Part shown: one piece after another, positions 22,279-36,096 of the stretch | Layout of the letters: every line of letters starts with the position of its first letter | How positions within the stretch are numbered: position 1 is the stretch's first letter | NCBI RefSeq assembly: GCF_907164915.1 | Contig: NC_061864.1 | Coordinates: 13,895,889 to 13,959,888 of the forward strand | Reading direction: 5' to 3' | Origin: Impatiens glandulifera | Lineage: Eukaryota > Streptophyta > Magnoliopsida > Ericales > Balsaminaceae | DNA length: 64,000 nt | Made by a program: the position numbers and the translations under genes | Notes under the pieces: model-generated | Told to the model about the DNA's origin: nothing | Database searches by the model: none | Seen by the model: the letters and a program-made list of their open reading frames with translations, nothing else

Positions 22279-24554
22279 AAATAGAAATGGGAAAAACTCA
22301 CAACCAAGTATGAAACAAAATAAATTCCTGCTTTTAGGAGTAGGAGGATGGTTGTTGGTAGTTTGTTTGTCTGTCTTTTGATTTTATAATATTATGTGTT
22401 GTATGTATATGCTGCTGAGGGAGAGCATATATAGTTTTGGTTTTTGAACAATTGTAGCCCTTTTTACTGGGTTTCAGAGAATTGTTGTGTTCGGCAGTAG
22501 TAGTATTGTGGTTTATGATATTACTTACTCTTTTGGTCACCATTCCATTTTCATCTACTTTATGTTTTGAATGAAATACATAAACTTTGCCTTATTTCTA
22601 TAAAAAAAAATTCCATAGGAACAACTGATGGTCAGTTTTCACCCAAAAATAAGCTTTATTAGAACTTTCTAATTATATTTATTCCAACCCCTGTTCTTCT
22701 ATTCTTTCCCAAAACCACCTATTTAAGGACACTGTTCTTTATGAATCTTGGGCTTTAAATGTTTTGAGAAGGCACACAAATCTCTCGATCTACATGGGAA
22801 TCTCATTGTCAATATAATTTATTTTAAACATTAAGAGTTACTTTAAAAAAAATAGTTATATATTAAATTAATCTTATAAATATTATTAATTCATTTATTT
22901 ATTATTTAAATAAGTAATATATTTTGTTAATTGACAGAATTGTAAGCGTGAGACTTCTTAAATATTAACTTATTATCTATGCGAACCCACATTATGCGAA
23001 CTCACATTATATGATGTATATTTTAAAATGAAAAGATTTTAAGTGAAGTATATACCTAAGATCAATTTTCTTTCCACCTGATTAAAAAGGTCTATTCATC
23101 TATTAGAATAAACCACATTAATTGAAAAAAAAAAAAAACCTCATCTATTAGAAGAAGACCCACATTTCATATTCCAGGACACCTTTTTGGCCTTCACATT
23201 TTTATTTAACCTCTATAGTGAGTAGAGTGGCAGATTGGCCAACCCATGATGTGGCGGGCCTACTCACCAAAACTCATCGTTTGACGGGTGGACGGCGAGC
23301 CGAAACTCCATCACGGCAAGCTGACTCTCCATCACGGCGAGCTGAGAATCCCCAACCCAATCCAAGATGGGTTGTCTCACTTTAAATAAAAATCATTAAT
23401 AGTTCTAGAAACAAGGGTTCAAGGACATTATCAAATAGTCATAGACAGAGACGAATCTATATAGGGGTTCGGGTGGGTTGAAAGCCACCCCAAATTTGAT
23501 TTTTGTTTTTTTACGGTTAAAATGTGACATTACCCTCTAATTTAAAAAAAATAATCAATAGAATTCAATATTTTATTTATTTAATTATTAAAAAAATGGT
23601 AAAACTTATCTTTATTTACCCGTTTAATCCAAAATATTCTCGTTTCTTACTTTAGCTCACCCAAACAAGAGTCTTATCAATCTTTACACATTAATTGACC
23701 AAATAGTAATCAAAGTAACTAAAATTTGAAAAATTTATAAAATAGAAATTTCAGTAAAATCAATTTTTTTTAAATATCATCAATCGAGATATAATCCATG
23801 TCAAATTCTTCTCATTCATTGTCTTTCACTATATTGTTTGCATCAGCCTCCTCTAGAACATTTGATCCTTGAATGGACAATATTGATATAACTATTATAT
23901 TGTCTTCTTAATTTTTATAAATGAGATTAGATTTCTTTTCGGGGCTGGTCCGTGTAAATCCACTTTCAAATAGATTGCTGAGATTAGATTTCTTTTCGGG
24001 GCTGGTCCGTGTAAATCCACTTTCAAATAGATTGCTAATATTTCAACTCACCGGTCAAAATTGTTTGGCAGGCCTAACCCTAACCCAAATTGACGGCTCG
24101 AGCCGGACCTAGTGAATTACTACACTCATAGCATTTTAACTACATTTTATTTTTATATATATTATGCTCAATTTATTTAAAATTAAAATCTTTAACAAAA
24201 TTACATCTCATTTTTTATTTTATAACAACATTTAAAAAACCAGTTTTTTTTTACTTTTTGAACTAACTATACACATTCAAGATAAATAACAAACAGTATA
24301 AATCAAGTAAGAAATAGAAGATCTCGATAACAAAAGGGATACAAGTTCTTATATCCCTTACAAATAAATTCATTAAAGCAGATAGGGGTTGGTTCAGTTG
24401 ATACCTTGTTTCAAATACAACCAGGAAAGACAAAATAAATCTAAGTCCCAAAATTTGTGATAAGAACTCAAAACCAGAAACACCAATGATCATTTACCAA
24501 TAACAGCAATCATCAAAAACCTATTTGCATCACCAGATAACTTCAGGAGGCTGA
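22279..24554. other. Enolase 3' flank and intergenic DNA
   Basis: The first ~330 bases are the probable enolase 3' UTR (T/G-rich, ending near AATGAAATACATAAA). The rest is non-coding. It includes a GC-richer stretch with two CTCCATCACGGC repeats (23290-23345), transposon-like sequence around 23450-23510 (GGGGTTCGGGTGGG) and a 57 bp tandem duplication. Confidence 0.65.
23923..24036. repeat. Perfect 57 bp tandem duplication
   Basis: Two adjacent copies start GAGATTAGATTTCTTTTCGG and end CAAATAGATTGCT, with no difference that I can see. This suggests a recent event. Confidence 0.9.
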
Positions 24555-27500
24555 TCAACGAACATCCACCAATTCCACATCAAAAACCAACCATGCATTT
24601 GGTGGAATAGCCCCACCTGCACCTTTACTCCCATAACTGCATAAAATTAAATAAATATATGTTTAATTAGCTCATCTTTTTATACCAACCAAAGAGACAA
24701 ATGGGAAAATAGGAACACTTATATCCTACCCCATGGCTGGAGGAATGGTGATCCTTCTTTTATCCCCTACACGCATTCCTATTCATAGGATAAAAAGAAA
24801 TATATAAAGCACAAATTTGGGAATAACAATAAACGACAATACGGTGGGTTTGAAAGGAATATATAGGTCAAGAAGGACCACTTACCATTAACTCCTACGT
24901 CCCATCCTTTAATAACTTGTCCTACACCTGGAACATGAGATAAAATCAATTGAGCCTCAAAAAATTATTTAGGTGTACACTCTGCTTGGATGTCCATAAA
25001 CAAGCAAAATAATGCTTACCTAGGAGGAACTTGAAAGGTGCTTTGCCAATATTGGAATCAAATATTTTCTCATTTTTTTTCAACTTTCCAATGTAATGAA
25101 CACTAACCTGAATGAATTTCAGGAAAAGAAAATCCCAGTAAGAAAAAAATGGTATATATATATTTGAACAAGGGACACAAAAGAAATATTTCTCATTAGA
25201 TATGTGACTAATGTCATCAGGATGAATTTAAATATTATACAGTTATTACCTTTTTCCCAGGGGAGGCTTTTTTAGCATCGGGTTTGCCCATTTTTAGTTC
25301 ATCAATGACCAATCCATTGGGGAAGGTCCTTGATTGGTATGGTTTGGTTTCAGACTTCTCAATGTTATCTTCTTTGGAATCCTTCTTATCAGTAACAGAA
25401 ACTTCAGAATTCTTGTTAGATTCAGTCTCCTTCTCCTTCTTGTTCTTTTTCTTCTTTTTCTTCTTCTCAACGGTAGATGAGGAATCATTCACAAGGGTTC
25501 TGATTCATACATGATATGAAAGCAACAAATTATTACATGAATACAATTGAGTAATTGATCACTAATAATGTATCCACAAAAATATGTAATATTTCCATCT
25601 GATCAAATGCATATTTAGCTAAAATCAGTAAAATTGAAGTATCCACAAATTAATATAATTGTTCAGAGCAATTTATATGCACTCTACAAATGAAATATCA
25701 GAAACTGTCTGTTATTTATACAATTATAACTCCATGTACAAAAATAGCAACTAATATAGACGTGGTTTCTTGTCAATAAAAAATTCAAGATTCTGCGACA
25801 TCCTAGGCATGAAGCAACCAAAGTAATGCTAGTAAAAAAGTTCAGTAATGATGAAGACAAGATTTAACACAAATTAATACCCCATGTTCTACATCTTAAA
25901 GAATTATATACAATATGTACATGGCTGAAAAATATCAGAACATCAATTACATAGTAAATATGTACATGATTCAGAAAATCTACATTTGTTTGTTTGCCAA
26001 AAATCACAATGACCAAAATATAAATTGATGATGACCGAGAAAAAATCTCTATATATCAAATGAAGCAAAACAATATATTATAATTTGGATCATGACTTAA
26101 AAAATGATTTGTATACCACCAAATGCAACAAAATTCACACTATAATTTGATCACGATCACGAAAAAGTCTTGCACCAAACATAAAAAAAAAAATCATTTT
26201 TAAAGCTTTGGTGATATTCCAATGAGTTTTGATAGAGATTGTTGTTTCCATATAGGCCCCCAATGACTATCAAGTTGTTACTATTCCTTAACTGAATGGT
26301 CTCTTCCACATTTTTGCTTAAGTAACTATTATAAATGCATAATTAGCCATCAGAATGCCATTTTCAGTATGGAAAGAGAAGATATGAACTACAATTTTAA
26401 TATGAAAAATAACTTACTTGTCTTTATCCATGGCAATTGGTGTACCTTGAGTACCAACTTCAGAGACTTTTTCCTCATTGGTCTTAGCTTTTTTCTTCTT
26501 CTTATCTTTCTTTGTCTTTTCATTAGATTCAGGAACTACTTCTGTATTTTCAACTGCAGAGTTATGGTCTGTCTCCCTAACAAAAATTCAAAAGAAGTGA
26601 GAAAATACAAGCAGAGTTTAATCCTCATTAAAATAGAAATGCATATGCAGACTCTTACCTTGTCTGTTCATCTTCAATAACCTCTGCTTTTCTTTTCAAG
26701 CCCTTAGATTGGCTAGAATCATTTTTTTCCTTGATTTTGTTGTTTTTAGCATTTACTTTTTTGTCTTCTTTTTTACTTGGGGAGTCAACTTTCCCAATAG
26801 GAGCAGAAGATATTGGGAAACCATCATCATCCTCACTTTCGACAATGGGGTCAGTTGCGCCCTTCACAACAAGTTGATGCTCAGAGTTATCGTGGTCAAC
26901 AATTGAACTAGATTTCTTTTTCTTTTCTCTTCTTGATGCACCGTTTTGAGCAACAGGTTTCTCATCATCACCAATTTCCTCAATCACCACTAACACAACA
27001 CCAACAAAATAAATTAAGAACACATTCAAACAAATAAATAGTAGACAATAGGCATACTCATAAATAGAGTCGTGAATAAATGACCAAAGAAATTATCACT
27101 TGCATACATTAATGGGCTGTTCTGTTATCAATTTTTTCATGTTGATCATAATTTATCAAAATATATATTCATAATGTTTGATAAATATCTCAATGATCTA
27201 TAAAAGAAACAAAAATGACCGAGTAGCATATAATTTGTATACCAATGTAGCAACAAAAGAATCGGTATCACGCTCCATAAAATTCTTATACGAAAGGGAA
27301 AAATCACTTTCAATTATAACTATGGTGTTTTTGACAAATATTGAGACAAAATACAAGTATCTAAATAGTCTCAATATTTGGTAGTATGACAACTTAATAT
27401 TTAGAATGCTAGGATATTTTCTTGTAGGGAGGACATTTCTTCATGAGAATGCAAATGCAAGATTGGCACAAAATGTCTAAAACAACTAACAAATAACTAC

Positions 27501-28663
27501 AATGAAAAAGTTATAGCATAACTAATAAATCTGCAAATATATTTCAACCGTTGTTCAAAACATGCAACTTAAGAATTCTACTCAGAGTAAACAGACATAA
27601 TAACCATACAAGATGATCGTAAAACAACCATTCCCATGTAACTATAAAGTTGTAACAGGTGATCGTACCCCAAGTCCAACCAAAATAACCATGGAAATAA
27701 TAGAATATAGTTGATAAAAGAAATTCAAATAAATGTACCTCCACTTTTTGCAGCTGGTCGAGAGAACATGTCCATATCATCAACAATAAAGTCATCATCA
27801 TAACCCTCCTCAGAATCATAGTCAGAGGACTCGTCAGACTCAGTATCAGCGATATCTTCTCCATATGAGTCACTTTATAAGTTAAGAAGAACCCCCTCAT
27901 CATCCCAGTATAGAAGTTTCAAAAATTAAAATCTAAATCATTAACAGTTTTCTACGGCGGCAGTCCAAATAATGAATATAAATCCATTAAAATAGCAAAA
28001 AGAAACTGTGCTGAAATAAGTCAAAAGGATACGAGTCATATTCACCAACAACATCATCATGGAGTTTCTCAAGAAAAAAACCAGACAGATGAACAACATG
28101 AGGCCCAACAACTGAAAAGATCACTTCATCATCCTCTTCAAACTCGAGATTTAGAGGACATGTCTCCAATTTTTCAGGTAAGAAAGAACACAAGTAAATT
28201 GGCTTTTTATCCCCAATGGTACACTGTAGAATGCTTTTCTTTGTAGATGAACCAGTCCCTAGCGTTGCCTAAATAATCAATAATTAGATAAACATATCAT
28301 GAGAAACCCATTTACAATATTCCCTATCATGCAAATTCAAATCCCATAAACCCATGTCTGAAATGAACCCATATCCTAAAACCCAGAAAAAACCTAAACT
28401 TTCAAAGAATTTGCTAATATAAATGACTAAATATTTGCACTAATCATAAACAAAAACAAAAATAAAACCTGGGATATGTGAAGCCTTCCTTTCTGTTCAT
28501 CGAACCGATGAGTATACGGCTTACCTGGAGTTACTTCAGTCCCTGAAACAAAAACAAATAAATTCTCATATAAATGGTGGGGATTCCACTAGAACTTCTT
28601 CGTTTCAAAAATGAAAAAAGATCAAAACCCATTATAAATTTGAAACTGACCCCAGAAGGCCAT
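24555..28663 (-). CDS. FKBP43/FKBP53-type peptidyl-prolyl isomerase, histone chaperone
   Basis: Eleven exons on the minus strand keep frame: 28663-28651, 28542-28469, 28268-28033, 27872-27739, 26989-26659, 26576-26418, 25499-25250, 25107-25020, 24927-24886, 24778-24730, 24636-24555 (485 aa). The N-terminus [13 protein letters not shown] and the following ~100 residues form the nucleoplasmin-like domain of plant nuclear FKBPs. Acidic runs ([15 protein letters not shown]) and Lys-rich tracts ([13 protein letters not shown]) follow. The C-terminal FKBP domain ([60 protein letters not shown]) is complete and ends at the usual position. Arabidopsis FKBP53 of similar length binds histones and represses rDNA transcription. 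I cannot decide between FKBP43 and FKBP53. The exon 4 acceptor (ATAAAG) is weak but keeps frame. Confidence 0.93.
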
Positions 28664-29452
28664 TGTAAAAGAAGGTTTAAGCTAAAACCCAGGTAAGAGA
28701 TGGAATACTATATTTTGTTGTGCTCGTTCTCTCTCACTGTTTTTTTTAGGTTAAATGCCCTAAAAAAAGTAAGAATATGGAAACCCTATGGAGGCGCCGT
28801 CGCATAATTTTTTTCAGAAAAATTATTAAGAACATAAGGGGCTTGGAGATGGTGACCGGGCCGGGCGGCTCAGGCCCAATATTAATTCGAATTTGTAATA
28901 CCACAAAATTAAAATAAATATAATAATTATATATTTTATCAAAAATATATTAAATTTATTTTAAATTATATAATAATTTTTATAAATATTTTAAATTTAT
29001 ATAATAGAATTGAATTTATGATAAAAGAAATTAAAATATTTTAAATAGAAAGAATTGTTACACTATAATCAATATAATTAGGATTAGTGATATAAAATAT
29101 TGTAATAGAGATAATAGAAAATAAGTTTAATATTAAAGATAAAAAATAATTAAAAAAATAATAAAAATTTTACAAATTGTAATATAAAAAATAAAAAATA
29201 AATATATTATATATAATATAAAGAGAGAAATAAATAATATATTATTATATAATAAGGTGAAAGAAAATAAAATATAATTATATAATATGAAGATGGAAAA
29301 AAATAAGATATTAACTCTTAAATGAAAATAAATAAATAAAAAATTATATTATAGGTAAAATATATATTTTAAATATATAATTAATAATAAAAAGTTTTTG
29401 GTCAGAAGTGAAGGACATGTTAGAATCGCATAAGTTGCAGTTAGGCCTGATG
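28664..29452. other. FKBP promoter and AT-rich intergenic DNA
   Basis: The first ~130 bases are the FKBP leader/promoter (minus strand). A short GC-rich patch near 28845-28880 is followed by A/T-only runs to the hAT element. No gene seen. Confidence 0.6.
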
Positions 29453-29460
29453 GTGACATG

Positions 29461-30075
29461 TAGGGGTGGTAAAAAAATCGACCTGAAAGGTTCGATCGGT
29501 TGATTCTGCCGATCTAATCCGATATTTTTATTGAATTTTCGGATCGAATACGAATCGGAAAAAAAAAAATTAGATACCCGAAGCCAATTCTAAAGGCCTA
29601 AGGGCCTAAACAATAATTAGGCCTGAGAGTCTGAAATAATATTTTGGTAATTTTCATCCAACAACATCCATTAATTAAAATAATTCTTCTGTTTATGTAA
29701 ATAAAAATATTATAAAATAATTAATTATCAAATTAGACCTATCCAATCTCTCTTAGATGAACCAATGTATTTTTGTTTTAAAAGAAATATTGATTTCATT
29801 TTAGCATTTAAATTATATTTTTGATATGTAGTGGAGTTATAACTTGAATTCATAGTTGAGATCTTTAATAGAATATTTTATATTTTTTAACATATGAAAA
29901 AAAGTTAGAGATATGAAAATTCGGATCGACCGATATCCGGTTGGCATATCTGACCTGATTTTTTCGGATCGAATGGTGGTCGAATACATATCGGAAATTT
30001 AAAAAAATAGAGACGGATACCCGATCCGAAATACCGGATCGAATCGAATCGAATCAGTAGGTTTGTCCACCCCTA
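29461..30075. mobile_element. hAT-type non-autonomous element (615 bp)
   Basis: Perfect terminal inverted repeats TAGGGGTGG/CCACCCCTA are flanked by an exact 8 bp duplication GTGACATG (29453-29460 and 30076-30083), the hAT hallmark. Both subterminal regions are rich in GATCGAATC/CGGATCGA words in inverted arrangement. It has no coding capacity, so it needs a transposase supplied in trans. Confidence 0.92.
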
Positions 30076-30083
30076 GTGACATG

Positions 30084-33000
30084 TGTCTATGTGCATAAAT
30101 CTTGATTTTTTTTTAATGAAAAAATTAAAAACTTTTAAGTAAAATTGAATTTATAATAATAAAAAATAACATAAATAATTAAATAAACTTTTTAAGTACA
30201 TCAAAATTATAACAAAAAATTGTTAAATACAAACTTAATTGACATTTAGAAAAATAAATTCAACATTCCACCTAATTTTGAGATTATATATATTTTTTTG
30301 CAAAATGATAAAAAAAAATTATATAATTCATTTTTACACCGATCCATCTTTCATTTTATCATATTAAAAAAAACATTTACCGGCTAAAAATTTTAAATAT
30401 AAATAATTATCAATAAATAGGAAACTGTTAGCTCTACAATATCCAGTTTTCAGTATCTATTTAATTTAGATAAAAAAAAATGAAAGAAGTTTATAGTCTT
30501 ATAATTTTTAAATAATAATGATTATTTTTTTTTTAATTTAAGAAAATACAATCTTCATTTATTTTACTTCAATTTAATGCGTTAATTTTTAAATTTAGTC
30601 TCTTAAGTACTATCTATAACATTTTAACTATCCTAGTATATATATTTTCAAATAATTACTTCTATATTCAACTTTTGGAATATCGTTAATTCCATCTTCT
30701 TCAACTTTAGGAGCATGATTCTGCATATTAAAAAAAAAATCCCTTTTATTACTTTTTTTTTTTTATGTTAAATCAGAATTTATATGTAAAGACAAGTTAG
30801 ATGGAAGACAAATCATAAATTATTAAGCTCTACTATCACTTGAATTACTAGAGACTTCCATGCACCAAAAATATAATTTAAATTTGAAGTGAGAATAATT
30901 ATAATCCTCTATTTTCTCAAAGGGGAAATAGAAACATGACAGATCACTTTGTGTGTAAAATATTTAAAACAAAAAAAATATGAAATATCACTAGAAATAA
31001 ATTATGGAAATTATAATAATGCCCCTAGCTAACTAATCATTTGAACTAGAAAAGACCTGCATCGAACCAAAGACAAGGTGACACAATGACCCATATAATT
31101 TTGGAGGATAGAAGATTGATAATAATTAGGAGTCCTAAGATATTATTATGGCAGCTGGGACATATTTTTGTTGTTTTTTTTATACATAAGTATAACTTCT
31201 TTATTTGAAATTTTTTTTTAGAAAATTTGTCTCTAGACTGTTGGGTTAGCTTTGATCTATGAATAGATTTAGGGATTGACTAATTATTTTTGGATGGGCT
31301 ACCCCTAGGTTGGTCTACCCTATGATCAGTCATGCGTAGATGTCCCAAAAGAAAAAAAAAAGAATGAAGAATAAATAAGACTACGGAAATTATTACTTCC
31401 CACCGTGATTTTATGTTCGATTTACATTAAAAACTACCTAATTTAAAATTACTGACAATGAACTGAAAATATATTAGCTTTCTAAATTAAGATTAATAAT
31501 AATAATAATACAAGTTATGCATTACTAAAAATGCTAATTTTTCCATTTTAAATTGTGCAAACATAAAAATTTGAATGTGAACATGAATTATTAGTCCACT
31601 TTTTTATTAGTAAGTTTAGATATATATAAATGTGAGTCATGTGACTGTGTACTTATATATGGATTTCCTTTTTTCCATTTTATAAATGATAAATTTATAA
31701 TTCGTGATCGAGCACATCTTTATCGAAAACAAACCTACGAATTTATCATGATCATTCAAAATGTACCCAAAGAATAAAAATGGCGAAACATAAAAATCAA
31801 CGCAATAAAGACATCAAAACACTAATCGATAAGGTCGGGATCCTAAAATAGCTCGACTTGTTTCCAAAGTTCCATGTTCTCAAAGGTCCATTGTGCCTTT
31901 ATCTATGTATTTGATTTGATTTTTCAAAGAAAAAAAAAGAAGATTAGAATTTGGCAGAATAGTTTCCTTGACATGATAGGTCATATGTGGTAGTGAATGA
32001 TAATAATAAATGTGGACAAACATGTTTTGTTGCATTATTAGTACATGTCTTAACATGTGTTTATAATTAGCTAGTTTTCTTCTTATTGTAACTAGATTCA
32101 TGGAAAGTGCATAAGAAAACAAATGAGAAAATGAGATGGATAAGATGAAAAGAAGATTATGAGACTAGGGGAATGTATATATTATGGGACCAAACTGCAT
32201 GGGTGGTGGGTGGGTGGGTGTGGTTGCAATTGCTTTAATTTCTAATTCATTTCTAATATATATATATATAGAAATGTCAGTACTCCCATCTTGTTGCATG
32301 CCGCCCATGACAACGATATTTTCGACCATGACATGGCTAAACCAATCCGAATGGTTCATAATATTAGTAGCCTTAATTAGGAAATAGAGGTTTTTTCATT
32401 ACTTTTCGATGTCACACAAAGAACACGAGCACATGGGATGGGGAGATGAAACCCTAACTAATAAATACAAAAGAGTTATGACTATGTAACTAATTGTCAC
32501 AAGTAAATCCAAACTAGAGAGATTCATTATTGTTATTGCACATTTTCTTTTTGCGGTGATTTTCTTTACAAAAATGAAATGAACTTTATTAAAAATATGT
32601 CATGGCGCTAAAGAATTATGAATTAGGAAACAAAAAACATGTTGGCTTGAGGTTGCAACAATGTCTTTTGCTTGTCTCGCATTTTAGATCTCACCAACTT
32701 TTCTTCATGAGGCAGAACATGGCCATCTCTCACTCTCCATCTCCTTTTGGATATTTTTTTTACTTCAATGAATATTGTTTCATTAATAATTAAGTTATTT
32801 TCTTCAATGCATCTCCATGTTTGATAGTTGCTTGTGTATAAAATTAACTTATAATTTCCCAAAGTTTGTGAATAATTAATTCGTATTGAATGGAATAAAT
32901 GTATGCTCAATGAAGTAATTTTCAATGTCCATCCATAATAGATAAATGAGAAAAAATAAGTTAAGAAGTCTCGAAAAATGTAGAAAAAATTGCTTTGTAT

Positions 33001-34440
33001 AAAGTTGATCAACTTCAAAATCTCACATTTTTGTGGAACCCTTGATTTAGAATCTCGTGTTTGTTTGGCCGGATGTATTTAACTTTTTGTGAATCAACAA
33101 AAAATAATTTAAGGATAATCACTTCTCAAAAGAGAAAAACAAAAAAAATGTACCCAAAACATAAAAAAATTTCGACATGAGGGCAGTCTAGCTCACCTTG
33201 CCGCAGAGTCAAGCTACACTTCTTGATACACTTAATATTGCATATCTAAAACATCGATTACAATGTTTTTAAAGATCATCTATTGTTGTTTGGTTCAATT
33301 AAGTGGGCAATTTTGTGGGTTTCTTTAAATTCAAATTGCAACACTAAGTTCTAATGAACTGCCATCAATTAGGGTTGGTCCTAATCAATCTGTCTTTTTC
33401 TTTTTTAAAAGGATATGTTTGGAACAATTGGATCTTCCAAACTATTAGATAATTGTGTAATGATTGAGATCATTAGTTGAATTTAAATTTTTTAAAGGAT
33501 CCCAACTAAAACAATATGATATAACAAACCAAACAACCCTAATTAAGTCATCAACATCTAAAGCTTATAATTAAATTCAAGCCTATGATTTGCAATTTGT
33601 ATACACATGTGCTCATCGATACAGATCATTCTAAACATGAGAAGCACTAGTACGGATTAACCCTAACTAATTTATAAATATGGAAGAAATTAAAACGACA
33701 TCTAACACTTTTTTTTTTCTTTAATACGAAATCTTGGAGTTTTATTAGATTGCAAAAGGTGAGGATTAACGTGGGAATCACAGGTTTTGTCTCTAAAGAA
33801 TCTTCAATATTAACCTCATTAATTAGTGTCAACTGTTCCCCTACATCAAACACAAACAACTAGAAAATGCTGTCATTATGCCTTTTGTTATTATAAGATC
33901 CACCATCTCAATTCAAAATAAATAAAGTAATAATGTTTGTTGGATCAAAACCAAACCAATACAAGCTTCCTAGAAAGCACCCACAACTTTTTTCTTAGGA
34001 CCTGTTTGTCTTTGGCATGTACTTGTACTCATATATTGTCGCGATATATATATATACACTCAATCGTCCAATTTTGCGATATTCATGACATGCACGATCG
34101 ATGCATATGCATGAGTTTATTTGAATAAATTCAAAAATCACATCTCAACCGAAATAGAAAAAAGTGTTTATCAATTAACAATAACTCAACTAAAATCTAG
34201 GTAAAGAATTAATGAGAGATTAAAAAATTGAAATATATATATATATAATTTGTATTGGCTGGATACGCAGACAAGAAACAAAATGTTCACGTGAATGGGG
34301 TAAGGTATTCATGCCTTTGAAATGATCATGATGAAGAACACCTTCATGCGGTCTATTCAATAAATATGTATATATTAATTCATGCATGTGCATTTATACT
34401 TTTTAAATATTATTATTATTAATTAAACAAAATAAATCAA
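30084..34440. other. Intergenic DNA, no gene recognised
   Basis: 4.3 kb of AT-rich sequence with short simple repeats, such as a GGTGGGTGGG run near 32205-32220 and TA runs near 32260 and 34046. Open frames here (31880-32122, 32165-32387, 32602-33018, 33647-33859) have no recognisable domains, weak composition and no neighbours that support them. Confidence 0.65.
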
Positions 34441-34449
34441 TTCCCTTAT

Positions 34450-34460
34450 TATATATATAG
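34450..34460 (+). promoter_or_regulatory. TATA box of the DUF1442 gene
   Basis: TATATATATAG lies about 70 bases before the ATG and is followed by a CT/CA-rich leader (CTTCTCTCATTCTCAAACAA). Confidence 0.6.
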
Positions 34461-34527
34461 AAATCTCATCAACACCTTCTCTCATTCTCAAACAAACACA
34501 AAAACCAAATCACTATTTCATAATTCA

Positions 34528-35285
34528 ATGGCGAATTCCAACTGGTCTGCTGAAAACGCCGCTAAAGCCTTCATCAAAACCATGAAAATGGTGAGTACTC
34601 ATAATTCCAAAAACCAATTATATTTATCTATAATTATAATTTTGTATATTTGCTTAAGTTTATTTTATTGATATAGGGAAAGGGAGTTAAAGAACCAGAC
34701 GTGTCGGAGTTCGTGTCGGCTCTGGCTGCCGGAAACAACGCCAAGCTTATGGTTGCCGCCTGCGGCGTCGATACGACGGGAATCTCCACCGTTTTGGCGT
34801 TACTAGCCGCTGCAAACCTAACCGACGGGAAAGTCGTTTGTATTCTCCGGTCACCGGAGGAAATTAACAAATACCGGAGCATGCTCGGCGAGAATGTTCA
34901 AGTCGAGTTTTCTGTCGGGGAAGCAGAGTCTTTGATGGTGAGCGAGTACAAGGAGTCGGATTTCGTGGTTGTGGATTGCAATCTTTATGATCATGCGAAG
35001 ATGTCGAGGTTGGTTCAGACTGGCGGCGCCGCCGCCGCCATTGTGTTGGGATACAACGCTTTGAGTAACAAATCTGGGATGTCGTGGTCGTGGGGATCAG
35101 ATGATTCGAAGGCGGTTCAACTTTTGCCCATCGGAGAAGGACTTTTGTTGAGTAGGATAACCGGAAAAGGCGATCGCCGGAGGAGGAAGAACGGTGGTGG
35201 TAATTGGGTGGTGAAGGTTGATAAATGCACCGGCGAAGAACATGTGTTCAGAGTTAGATCACATGGAAGGACAATTGCCTGTTGA
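34528..35285 (+). CDS. DUF1442 family protein (Rossmann/methyltransferase-like)
   Basis: Two exons, 34528-34590 and 34677-35285, give 223 aa. The start MANSNWSAENAAKAFIKTMKMGK and the length match the plant DUF1442 family. The core shows alternating strands and helices: KLMVAACGVDTTGISTVLAL, GKVVCILRSPEE, SDFVVVDCNLYDH and AAAIVLGYNAL, like a Rossmann fold. The family is placed near SAM-dependent methyltransferases, but I see no clear SAM-binding glycine motif and no established reaction. The basic KGDRRRRKN stretch near the C-terminus is usual for the family. Exon 2 is GC-richer than its surroundings. The next gene downstream is a CML13-like gene, the same pairing I recall in Arabidopsis. 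Confidence 0.9.
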
Positions 35286-36096
35286 ATTTTTGTTTTAAAA
35301 AAAAAAGATTTTGTTCATCATTATTGTCATCAAGCTTTGCTCTTTCTTTAAGGGTTAAGATCTCAAATGTAAATATATATTAGTCTTTATATTACCACAT
35401 AAAATTACCTATCAAATCATCATATCTATGTTATTTGAGTGACTTAGAATTTTTTTTTTTAATGATGGGTATTTGGAAAAATTAAAGTATTAATTTAGTT
35501 AAGTTGAGTACTGTAACATAAATTATGAATGCTTTTATTTTAAATGAGCAAAGTACATAAATTTAGATGGTTTATATTGAAAATAGCCTAATAAAAAATT
35601 ATCATATTTTTGGAGAACATTAATTAGTATTATAATTTTTTTTATTAATCAATAAATATATAATTTTATCCAAATTATATAATTTTTTATTAAAAATTTA
35701 TTTAGTTATTCAAATAACCAAGATCAAATGGCTATACAAATACAAGTACTAATTGATATGGTTTATTTTCTAGCAACATGGAGAAACTAAGGCCTTGCTC
35801 TTGTAATTTTTTTTTTAATCTCTATCAAATTATTTTTCAAATTAATCATTTTTTATTCATCAAATTACTTAAAATAATTTCCAAAAGACTTAAATATCTT
35901 TTTCATTTTAAATTTATATTTTAAATACTAAATATTTAGAGGGAGAAAACAAAAAACTCATAAAAAAACTGTAATTAATATGGAACGGTAAATAAAGAAA
36001 AAATAAATTATTATTTTAGTATTAAAATAGTACGTATGGCCTATGTAATAATTACTTTAAGGTTTTCAAAAAAAATCGAATCTGAACGCAAATGAA
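35286..36096. other. DUF1442 3' flank, AT-rich DNA
   Basis: 3' UTR of the DUF1442 gene for about 100-200 bases, then AT-rich non-coding sequence with no recognised element. Confidence 0.6.

Noticed and set aside
24263..24493. 76-codon minus-strand frame downstream of the FKBP gene
   Set aside because: Hydrophobic, AT-driven composition. It lies in the likely 3' UTR of the FKBP gene.
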